Shown one piece after another: positions 57,521 to 64,000 of a stretch of DNA of 64,000 nt; positions within the stretch are counted from its first letter, which is position 1; every line of letters begins with the position of its first letter. Under the pieces are notes generated by a model, which saw nothing but the letters and a program-made list of their open reading frames with translations, did no database searches and was not told where the DNA came from. Source of the stretch: Desulfovibrionaceae bacterium (GTDB taxonomy: Bacteria; Desulfobacterota; Desulfovibrionia; Desulfovibrionales; Desulfovibrionaceae); NCBI GenBank assembly GCA_019421865.1, contig JAHZEL010000012.1, positions 1-64,000 on the forward strand. Reading direction: 5' to 3'. Both the position numbers and the translations under genes were made by a program.

Positions 57521-58081
57521 TCAGATTTCCATGATTTCCTTTTCCTTGGCCTGGGCCTTCACGTCGGCCTTCTTCACAAAGGCGTCGGTGAGCTTCTGCA
57601 CGTCGTCCATGGCCTTCTTCAGCTCGTCGGCGGAGATTTCCTTGTCCTTCTCCATCTTCTTGAGCGCGTCGTTCACGTCGCGGCGGATGTTGCGCAGAGC
57701 CACCTTGGCGTCTTCGGTGTACTTCTTGCTCACCTTGGTGAGCTCGCGGCGACGTTCTTCGGTGAGCGGCGGAACCGTGATGCGGATGAGGCGGCCGTCG
57801 TTCATGGGGGTCAGGCCGAGGTCGGACTTCAGAATGGCCTTTTCCACGGGGGCGAAGGCATTGCGGTCCCAGGGCTGAATGGTGACGGTGCGGCTGTCGG
57901 GCACGGCCACGGAGGCAAGCTGCTGAATGGGCGTGAGCGTTCCGTAGTAGTCAACCTTGATGTTGTCCACAAGGCTCGTGGTGGCGCGGCCGGTGCGCAG
58001 TTTGCCGAAGTCGCGTTCGAGGGCGACGAGGGCCTTTTCCATACGTTCTTCGGCGTCGAGCTGCAAGGTCTCGATATCCAT
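57521..58081 (-). CDS. frr: ribosome recycling factor
   Basis: 186 residues with the family signature (LRTGRATTSLVDNIKVDYYG) and the three-helix bundle end (RRELTKVSKKYTEDAKVALR). With EF-G it splits ribosomes after termination. One base separates it from pyrH, the near-universal pairing. Confidence 0.97.
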   Translation of the reverse strand: MDIETLQLDAEERMEKALVALERDFGKLRTGRATTSLVDNIKVDYYGTLTPIQQLASVAVPDSRTVTIQPWDRNAFAPVEKAILKSDLGLTPMNDGRLIRITVPPLTEERRRELTKVSKKYTEDAKVALRNIRRDVNDALKKMEKDKEISADELKKAMDDVQKLTDAFVKKADVKAQAKEKEIMEI

Positions 58082-58082
58082 G

Positions 58083-58802
58083 TTATTCTCCCTTTACAAT
58101 GGTGCCTGCCGCTTCGCCGCAGACAACGCGTTTGATGTGCCCGCCGAACATGCTGCACACAATGACGGGCACGCTGTTTTCCTGCGCCAGCGTGATGGCC
58201 GTGGCGTCCATGACCTTGAGGTGGCGGCGCAGCGTCTCATCGTAGGAGAGCTGATCGAAGCGTACCGCGTCGCTGTATTTCATGGGATCCTTGTCGTATA
58301 CGCCGTCCACCTTGGTGGCCTTGATGATGGCGTCGCACTTGAGTTCCGTGCCGCGCAGAGCCGCCGCCGTGTCGGTGGTGAAGTAGGGGTTGCCCGTGCC
58401 CGCCGCGCAGATGATGATGCGGCCCTTTTCCATGTGGCGTATGGCGCGGCGATGGATGTAGGGTTCGCACAGCTCGCGGATGTCGATGGCGGAAAGCACG
58501 CGGGTGGGGCAGTCCATCTTTTCCAGGGCGTCCTGTACGGCCACGGCGTTCATCACCGTGGCGAGCATGCCGATGTAGTCGGCGTTGGAGCGGTCCATGC
58601 CCTTGGCGGACGTGGAAAGACCGCGGAAAATGTTGCCGCCGCCGATAACCAGCGCCAGCTGCACGCCGAGCTTGGAAACATCGGCGATTTCCTTGCAGAT
58701 GAGCTGCACGGTATCGGGATCTATGCCACTGCCTTTTTCACCGGCAAGAGCTTCGCCGCTCAGCTTGAGCAGCACGCGCCGGTATTTGAGTTCGCTCATC
58801 AT
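58083..58802 (-). CDS. pyrH: UMP kinase
   Basis: 239 residues with the amino acid kinase motifs YRRVLLKLSGEALAG, LVIGGGNIFRG and a C-terminal NSVPVIVCSMFGG. It makes UDP from UMP. Two adjacent ATG codons (58802 and 58799) are possible starts; the second has the better spacing to GAGG. The first overlaps the stop of the glycosyltransferase gene. Confidence 0.96.
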   Translation of the reverse strand: MMSELKYRRVLLKLSGEALAGEKGSGIDPDTVQLICKEIADVSKLGVQLALVIGGGNIFRGLSTSAKGMDRSNADYIGMLATVMNAVAVQDALEKMDCPTRVLSAIDIRELCEPYIHRRAIRHMEKGRIIICAAGTGNPYFTTDTAAALRGTELKCDAIIKATKVDGVYDKDPMKYSDAVRFDQLSYDETLRRHLKVMDATAITLAQENSVPVIVCSMFGGHIKRVVCGEAAGTIVKGE

Positions 58803-59632
58803 CAGCCTCTTTTCGGGTCAGTGTGTGGAGAAGAATCCGCCCCGGAGAGGCCGTGGTCGTAGGGTGCGCCCCAGCCGCCCTCGTGAATGCGGACATATTT
58901 CAGAAACGTGTAGAAGGAGGTGTGGGCGGCCATGAGAAAGCCTGCCCGACCGTCGAGCATGCCGCCCTTGCGGACGTACATGTCGATGAAGCGCCAGGTG
59001 CCGTGCAGAAGGCCGACGAGAACGCCGCCTTTGCGGCCCTGCGATTCCAGATCGCGCGCGCCCCGCTCGGCATAGTCGTTGAGCTTGTCGAGCTGATTCC
59101 GGAAATTGCAGTAGGTGTAGTGGAGCATGTCGCCCGAAAGATCGCCGTACGCGCCCGCAGGCACGAACTTCTGATGCGCGCCGCTGTTTTCGATGCGGAT
59201 GGCTTCGGGCCGGAACAGGCGGAACAGCCTGTCGGGATAGCAGCCGCCGTGCTTGAGAAAGCGGTCGAAGTACCAGGTGCGGCGGGGCATGGAAAAGGCC
59301 GTTTTGTCGCCGGGATCGGCCACGGCGGCCAGAATGCTCTTTCTCAGCTCGGGCGAGATGATCTCGTCGCAGTCGAGCATGAGCACCCACTCGGTGGGGG
59401 CGTTCTTTTCCAGCCATTCGATGCCGTAGCGGATCTGCTTGGCGTTGCCCGGCCATTTGTTCTGAATGAATATGGCTCCGTGGGCGCGGGCGATGTCTTC
59501 CGTACTGTCGGAGCTGAAGGAATCAACGATGAGGATGCGATCGCAGAAGGAAAGCGATTCGAGGCATTTGCCCAGCAGTCGTTCTCCGTTCAGCGTAATG
59601 ATGAGTGCGGTGAGTCGTACGGCAGGTTCCAT
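58802..59632 (-). CDS. family 2 glycosyltransferase (LPS core, WaaE/KdtX-like)
   Basis: 276 residues. GT-A fold start LTALIITLNGERLLGKCLES, the metal-binding LMLDCDE motif and the typical RRTWYFDRFLKHGGCYPDRL then LFRLFRPEAI segment are those of WaaE/KdtX-type LPS core glucosyltransferases. The terminal 50 residues include a hydrophobic amphipathic stretch. It is coupled to pyrH by overlap, an uncommon insertion between tsf and pyrH. Confidence 0.85.
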   Translation of the reverse strand: MEPAVRLTALIITLNGERLLGKCLESLSFCDRILIVDSFSSDSTEDIARAHGAIFIQNKWPGNAKQIRYGIEWLEKNAPTEWVLMLDCDEIISPELRKSILAAVADPGDKTAFSMPRRTWYFDRFLKHGGCYPDRLFRLFRPEAIRIENSGAHQKFVPAGAYGDLSGDMLHYTYCNFRNQLDKLNDYAERGARDLESQGRKGGVLVGLLHGTWRFIDMYVRKGGMLDGRAGFLMAAHTSFYTFLKYVRIHEGGWGAPYDHGLSGADSSPHTDPKRG

Positions 59633-59655
59633 GGGCTATCCGGAAAAAGGGCATG

Positions 59656-59685
59656 AAAAAAGGGGAGAGAATGATCTCCCCCCTT
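59656..59685 (-). terminator. terminator after rpsB-tsf
   Basis: Minus-strand stem GGGGAGA/TCTCCCC with a short loop, then TTTTTT. It separates the ribosomal pair from the glycosyltransferase-pyrH block. A TATACA -10-like site just upstream of it may start the second transcript. Confidence 0.8.
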
Positions 59686-59756
59686 GTATACTGAACTCTT
59701 GACGGATTCAAGCGCGCCGACGCGACTTTTCCATAAAAGTCGCCCCGGAGGGCGGA

Positions 59757-60587
59757 TTACGCGCCAAGCTGGATGCGCACGAAGCGCTTGACGGCGATGG
59801 TGCAGCCGGCAGCCTTGGCGGTAGCCTTGATGAGATCCTGCACGCTCATCTTGTCGTCACGGATGTAGGCCTGGTCGAGCAGGCACACTTCCTTGCAGTA
59901 CTTCTTCACGGCGCCTTCGGCGATCTTGTCGATGATCTTCTCGGGCTTGCCTTCGGCCAGAGCCTTCTGACGGTACACTTCGCGTTCGCGTTCGAGAAGG
60001 GCGGGGTCGAGGCTGTCGGAATCGAGAGCCAGGGGGTTGGCGGCGGCAATCTGCATGGCCACGTTCTTGGCGAGTTCCGCCACGGCTTCGTCGGCGGGCT
60101 TGTCGGTGGCGACTTCCACGAGAACGGCGAGCTTGCCGTTGGAGTGCACGTAGGAGCCGATCACGCCTTCGCCTTCAACGCTCATGCGCACGAAGCGGCC
60201 GAGCACGGTCTTTTCGCCGGTGGAGGCGGCCAGATCGTTCACGCGGTCCTGGAAGGCGTCGAGGTTTTCAGGATTGCCGGCCAGCACTTCTTCAGCCACG
60301 GTCTTGGCGAAGTCCTGGAACTTTTCGCCGCGGGCCACGAAGTCGGTTTCGGTCATCACTTCAACGATGGCGGCAGCCTTGCCGTCGGCGGCGGCGCAGC
60401 TTGCGATCACGCCTTCGGAGGTGGCGCGGTCGGCACGCTTGGCGGCCTTGGAGAGGCCCTTCTGACGCAGCCAGTCGAGCGCCTTTTCCACGTCGGCTTC
60501 ACATTCGGTGAGAGCCTTCTTGCAGTCCATCATGCCGGCGCCGGTCTTGTCGCGCAGCTCCTTCACCATAGCAGCGGTAATAGCCAT
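59757..60587 (-). CDS. tsf: translation elongation factor Ts
   Basis: 276 residues. The N-terminal UBA-like domain with LRDKTGAGMMDCKKALTE is the TDVF/GAGMMDCK signature; two core domains follow and a C-terminal module completes the normal length. It recharges EF-Tu with GTP. Co-transcribed with rpsB (28-base gap). Confidence 0.97.
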   Translation of the reverse strand: MAITAAMVKELRDKTGAGMMDCKKALTECEADVEKALDWLRQKGLSKAAKRADRATSEGVIASCAAADGKAAAIVEVMTETDFVARGEKFQDFAKTVAEEVLAGNPENLDAFQDRVNDLAASTGEKTVLGRFVRMSVEGEGVIGSYVHSNGKLAVLVEVATDKPADEAVAELAKNVAMQIAAANPLALDSDSLDPALLEREREVYRQKALAEGKPEKIIDKIAEGAVKKYCKEVCLLDQAYIRDDKMSVQDLIKATAKAAGCTIAVKRFVRIQLGA

Positions 60588-60615
60588 TGGTTGTGCTCCT
60601 TGAAAGAAAAAGGGG

Positions 60616-61365
60616 TTATTCAGCGGCTTCGGCCGTTTCGGCGGCCTTCTGCATGGCGGCTTCGGGATCGGCCACTTCCTTGCTCTGGGCGGCGCCTTCG
60701 AGGCAGGCTTCGGCCATGGCGTTCACGAACAGCTTGATGGCGCGGATGGCGTCGTCGTTGCCGGGAATGATGTAGTCGATGACGTCGGGATCGCAGTTGG
60801 TGTCGGTGACGGCCACGATCGGGATACCGAGCTTGCGGCATTCCTTCACGGCGATCTCTTCACGATGCGGGTCGATGATGAACACGAGCTGAGGCAGGCT
60901 GTCCATGTCCTTGATGCCGCCGAGAGTGAGGTTCAGCTTGTCCAGTTCGCGCTGGAAGCTGAGGATTTCCTTCTTCTGATAGCGGTTGATGGAACCGTCG
61001 GCGAACATGGCTTCGAGCTTCTTCAGACGTTCGATGCTCTTCTGAATGGTCACGAAGTTGGTGAGGGTGCCGCCCATCCAGCGGTTGGTCACGGAAGGCT
61101 GACCGGCACGGGCAGCTTCGGCGGCCACGGCTTCCTGAGCCTGACGCTTGGTGCCGATGAAGAGCACCTTGCCGCCGTTGGCAACGGTTTCCACGATCTT
61201 GTCATGGGCGGTGCGGAACAGCTTCACAGTCTGCTGGAGGTCAATGATATGGATGCCGTTGCGGGCGCCGAAGATGAAGGGACGCATCTTGGGGTTCCAG
61301 CGACGGGTCTGGTGGCCGAAGTGCACACCGGTTTCCAGCATCTGCTTCATGCTGACGTAAGCCAT
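60616..61365 (-). CDS. rpsB: 30S ribosomal protein S2
   Basis: 249 residues from the ATG at 61365 behind AAGGAGAA. MLETGVHFGHQTRRWNPKM, NRWMGGTLTNF and IPGNDDAIRAIKLF are the S2 signatures. The Ala/Glu-rich C-terminal tail is longer than usual. Strong promoter and a structured leader precede it. The upstream in-frame extension is not coding. Confidence 0.97.
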   Translation of the reverse strand: MAYVSMKQMLETGVHFGHQTRRWNPKMRPFIFGARNGIHIIDLQQTVKLFRTAHDKIVETVANGGKVLFIGTKRQAQEAVAAEAARAGQPSVTNRWMGGTLTNFVTIQKSIERLKKLEAMFADGSINRYQKKEILSFQRELDKLNLTLGGIKDMDSLPQLVFIIDPHREEIAVKECRKLGIPIVAVTDTNCDPDVIDYIIPGNDDAIRAIKLFVNAMAEACLEGAAQSKEVADPEAAMQKAAETAEAAE

Positions 61366-61489
61366 GATAGTTCTCCTTGAGAAAAAAGGGTTTGTCTTCC
61401 ACATCGACCCCTGGCCCTTCACCCGTAAACGCCGTTCGTTTCCGGGAACCCTGGCCGCTGCCGATGTGTGCATTATGTGTAACTGGTGG

Positions 61490-61518
61490 TCTATATCCTG
61501 TTTTCGGGCGCAAGGCAA
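61490..61518 (-). promoter_or_regulatory. rpsB-tsf promoter
   Basis: Minus-strand TTGCCT (61513-61518), 17 bp, TATAGA (61490-61495). The resulting leader of about 120 bases could carry the S2 autoregulatory structure known from other rpsB leaders. Confidence 0.7.
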
Positions 61519-61544
61519 GTCTTTCCCTGCCACGAATCTTCGGA

Positions 61545-62261
61545 CTACTTCTTCTTTTCCTCGCGGTTGCCGCGCACGATCATGTCCGCAAACGAGGAGG
61601 CCGTTTCCTTCACCCAGTCCAGATGGGGGCCCGGAGTCTCCGCGCCCAGCATGGAGGTCACGGTCACGAAGAGCACCGTGTCCTTCACCGGCACCACCGC
61701 CGTGCTCATGGCCTTGGAAAGCCATATCTTTTCCCCGTGCTCGGCCATGTTGTAGTGGATGAGGCTCGTGTACAGGTAGGCGCTTGAGGTGCGCACCGAA
61801 TCCACCAGAAGAGGCTTACCCGTGGCGAGCGATTCGTTGATCGCCTTTTCCCGGTTTTCCAGCTCCTGTGCGGGCGTGTCCGTGCGGCTGTGCGGAATGT
61901 GCGCAAAGCCGATGAAAAGGCCTTCCGTGGAGCGCGCCAGAAGATCGGCGTCCTTCTGCTCCAGAGGCCGGGTCTGCCCCTGCATGGCGCAGATGAGCAC
62001 CTGCCGGGTCACGGCGTCGCGGTTGCCGTAGCGGTACTGCTGCGCCATGTACTGGGGAAGGTACATTTTAAGGAGTCTGCCGCGTCGCACGGCATCCTTT
62101 TCCGTGTCCTGAAAGAGGTCGGAAGCGTGGTCGGTCAGTTCCACGAAGCCGTCGGGCGCGGCGAATTTCAGGCTGTCCACGCCGTCGTCGAAGGCGGCCC
62201 GGGCCGGAGAAACAAGAAAAAGCAGCATGAGAGCGGCAAAAAGAAGCGGCTGTCGAGGCAT
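61545..62261 (-). CDS. exported protein of unknown function
   Basis: 238 residues with a signal peptide (LLFAALMLLFLVSPARA, cleavage before AFDDG). The mature protein has an alternating beta/alpha pattern (SLKFAAPDGFVELTDHASDL, TAVVPVKDTVLFVTVTSMLG) and a charged tail ending KKK. It lies upstream of rpsB on the same strand, but rpsB has its own promoter. Family not recognised. Confidence 0.75.
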   Translation of the reverse strand: MPRQPLLFAALMLLFLVSPARAAFDDGVDSLKFAAPDGFVELTDHASDLFQDTEKDAVRRGRLLKMYLPQYMAQQYRYGNRDAVTRQVLICAMQGQTRPLEQKDADLLARSTEGLFIGFAHIPHSRTDTPAQELENREKAINESLATGKPLLVDSVRTSSAYLYTSLIHYNMAEHGEKIWLSKAMSTAVVPVKDTVLFVTVTSMLGAETPGPHLDWVKETASSFADMIVRGNREEKKK

Positions 62262-62498
62262 GAGAACTCCTTAAAAGAAAGGCCTGGCGGCCCTGCCGCG
62301 AGAGTTGCCCGCAGGCGCGCTTTTGTCAAGAAGGCGCACGCCGGGGCCGCCCGTTTCGGGGAAGGCCGGGGAGGCCTGCTTGACCATGCGCCCGCGGAAT
62401 ATTAAAAGAATAAACCGTTTCCATCCCTCCGGTCTTCGTCCCGGCAGGGCAGGGGAGGCTTCTCCCCGTCCCATCCCCCCTATCATTAAGGAGGAATC

Positions 62499-63197
62499 AT
62501 GTCTCAGCTGCACATCATCTGGTATGGTCACGCCAACGTCATGTTCAGAGAAAACGGCGTGTCCGTGCTTGTGGATCCGTTCTTTGAAGGCAATCCCTTT
62601 GCGCCCGACTGGCGCGAAATCCCGCGTCCCGACATCGTGGCCGTCACCCACGACCACGGCGATCATCTTGGTCAGGCCGTGGAAATCGTGCGCACCACCG
62701 GCGCCACGCTTTACTGCATTGCCGATCTTGTGGGCTACTTCCGCGAACACGGCGTGCCGGAAGGCCAGATCATCAACTACGGCATGGGCGGCAACGTGGA
62801 CGGAACCCTGGAGTGCAAGGGCGTGAAGATCACCATGACCCAGGCCTTCCACTCTGCGGCGATGGGCTCCCCCGTGGGCTACGTGATCGAAATGCCCGGC
62901 GGGCACACCATTTATCACGCCGGCGATACCGGTCTTTTCGGCGACATGTCGCTCATTGCCGACCGCTTCAAGCTCGACCTGGCCCTGCTGCCCGCGGGCG
63001 GCGTGTTCACGATGGACGGTCCGCTGGCCGCCAGGGCCGCGGCCCTGCTCGGTGTGCCCGTGGCCATGCCCATCCACTACAAGACCTTCCCCGTGCTCGC
63101 CCAGAATGCCGACGCCTTCGTGGAGGCGCTGAAGGAACACGCTCCCGAATGCCGTCCGCTGGTCATGAATCCCGGCGAAATGGTGGTTCTGGACTGA
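62499..63197 (+). CDS. UPF0173-type metal-dependent hydrolase (MBL fold)
   Basis: 232 residues. The compact beta-lactamase fold carries THDHGDHLG (HxHxDH), IYHAGDTGLFGDM (zinc-bridging Asp) and MPIHYKTFP (last histidine), as in the UPF0173/YtkL family. No signal peptide, so cytoplasmic. Substrate unknown; some relatives are linked to UlaG-like lactone hydrolysis. Ribosome site AAGGAGG. Confidence 0.9.
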   Translation: MSQLHIIWYGHANVMFRENGVSVLVDPFFEGNPFAPDWREIPRPDIVAVTHDHGDHLGQAVEIVRTTGATLYCIADLVGYFREHGVPEGQIINYGMGGNVDGTLECKGVKITMTQAFHSAAMGSPVGYVIEMPGGHTIYHAGDTGLFGDMSLIADRFKLDLALLPAGGVFTMDGPLAARAAALLGVPVAMPIHYKTFPVLAQNADAFVEALKEHAPECRPLVMNPGEMVVLD

Positions 63198-63217
63198 TCT
63201 TTTTTATCGATCGCCAT

Positions 63218-63297
63218 CCGGAGAAGGAACGTTTCCTTATCGGGCGCTGCCGGAATCTTCGGCCGACGCCGGGCGGGGAAGCCTTCTCCGGTATTTT
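63218..63297 (+). terminator. long inverted repeat after the UPF0173 gene
   Basis: 10-bp perfect arms CCGGAGAAGG (63218-63227) and CCTTCTCCGG (63282-63291) enclose 54 bases; TATTTTT follows the right arm. A weak terminator or extended stem. Confidence 0.45.
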
Positions 63298-63563
63298 TCT
63301 CTCCGGCCGGAGCAGGCCGGAAATTTCCGGAGAACGCTTTTCTTTTTTCTGCGTTTTCCGGCATGCTCCCAGAGGCGGAATCCATCCGAAGTTTTCTGCC
63401 GGAATTCCTGTTATGCTTTCCGCCGATCGCCCCTTCCTTCCGGCGGCGGAAGGCCCAATTTCCTTCTTCATCATTTCCGCGAAAAGCGTTATCATGCTTT
63501 TGCTTCCCGTCGCGGCGCACGTCGCGGCCGAATATCTATCACACGCCTGTGGAGACTTCCCGT

Positions 63564-63758
63564 ATGGCCACCGTTATGCAGCATGAAGAACTGGTTCGTC
63601 GCGCGCTCAACTATATTATGGAGCGCAGACGCGAATGCCCCGGTACGGGCACGGCCGAACTTCTCGACAGCGCGGGCGCGCGCTTCAATCTTTCCCCTCT
63701 CGATCAGGAGGCTCTGGAGCGGCTGCTGGAACTGCAGTCCGACGAGGATAAGGCATGA
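63564..63758 (+). CDS. small helical protein upstream of lptF
   Basis: 64 residues, charged and probably helical (ELVRRALNYIMERRRECPGT, LSPLDQEALERLLELQSDED), with GGAGA before the ATG. It overlaps lptF by ATGA, so it is translated with it. Family not recognised; no membrane or metal motif. Confidence 0.65.
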   Translation: MATVMQHEELVRRALNYIMERRRECPGTGTAELLDSAGARFNLSPLDQEALERLLELQSDEDKA

Positions 63759-64000
63759 GTCTTCTTCAGCGCCGTCTGTTTCTGGAACACGCCAAGACCT
63801 TCTTTCTGGCCATGGCGGTTCTTCTGCTGTTCATCCTCATGGGGCGCGCGCTTCAGCTGCGCGACATGCTCCTCGGGCTTGAACTCAATATCTGGGATAC
63901 GCTGCGACTGTTCGGATATCTGAGTCCGTTCTTTCTGCTCATCATCTGTCCCATTGCCTGCATGCTTGCCGTGTTCCTCACCTTTCTGCGCATGAGCACC
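63755..64000 (+). CDS. lptF: LPS export permease LptF (N-terminal part, runs off the window)
   Basis: First 82 residues of a YjgP/YjgQ-type permease: RRLFLEHAKTFFLAMAVLLL with the first two helices, the GLELNIWDTLRLFGYLSPFF coupling region and a third helix start. LptF and LptG with the LptB ATPase extract LPS from the inner membrane. LptF is slightly favoured over LptG because the gene is first in its operon and the small gene precedes it; this needs the rest of the sequence. Confidence 0.8.
   Translation, partial: MSLLQRRLFLEHAKTFFLAMAVLLLFILMGRALQLRDMLLGLELNIWDTLRLFGYLSPFFLLIICPIACMLAVFLTFLRMST

Overview
The window looks like the chromosome of a gut-type, anaerobic member of the Desulfovibrionaceae (Bilophila/Mailhella/Desulfovibrio-like). 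This is an inference from the high GC content, two C4-dicarboxylate-type TRAP transporters, a probable organosulfonate (sulfite-releasing) catabolic cluster, a CesT-type type III secretion chaperone gene, and the arrangement of the housekeeping genes. No 16S or other marker gene is present to confirm it.

Layout. 1-23: 3' end of a tRNA (probably Asn). 726-8349: a GntR regulator divergent from a TRAP transporter (dctPQM), followed under a second, look-alike promoter by an HpsN/HisD-type dehydrogenase, a DegT-family PLP aminotransferase and a CuyA-type L-cysteate sulfo-lyase. I read this as uptake of a C3 sulfonate, its conversion to cysteate, and release of sulfite as respiratory electron acceptor. 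9019-11449: a Tat-exported metallo-beta-lactamase-fold protein and two small exported proteins, set in gene-poor spacers. 12201-31806: an intact podovirus-type packaging, head, fibre and tail module (terS, terL, portal, scaffold, capsid, collagen-like fibres, tail tube A and B, internal virion proteins). It has no integrase, repressor, replication or recognisable endolysin gene in the window. It carries an unusual insert: a PP-loop ATPase, a polytopic membrane protein and small accessory genes. 32396-34875: a 599-residue candidate type III secretion effector followed by a CesT-like chaperone, just beyond the phage module.

35512-42042: a small HMA-like protein, an alpha/beta hydrolase, an MFS transporter and a DeoR-type repressor, with a divergent 1012-residue membrane protein and a perfect inverted repeat between the last two. 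42204-45126: a second, strongly codon-biased TRAP operon. 46272-51774 (minus strand): a two-TM protein and a macA-macB-tolC type efflux operon whose MacA carries a 21-serine tract. 52332-61365 (minus strand): the conserved rpsB-tsf / glycosyltransferase-pyrH-frr-uppS-cdsA-dxr-rseP-tsaB block. 61545-64000: an exported protein, a UPF0173 hydrolase, and the start of an lptF operon.

Several intergenic stretches (8.4-9.0, 10.1-10.6, 11.5-12.2, 34.9-35.4, 45.2-46.2 kb) are long, lack convincing genes and show strong purine/pyrimidine strand skew. Function calls rest on motifs recognised by eye; no database search was run.
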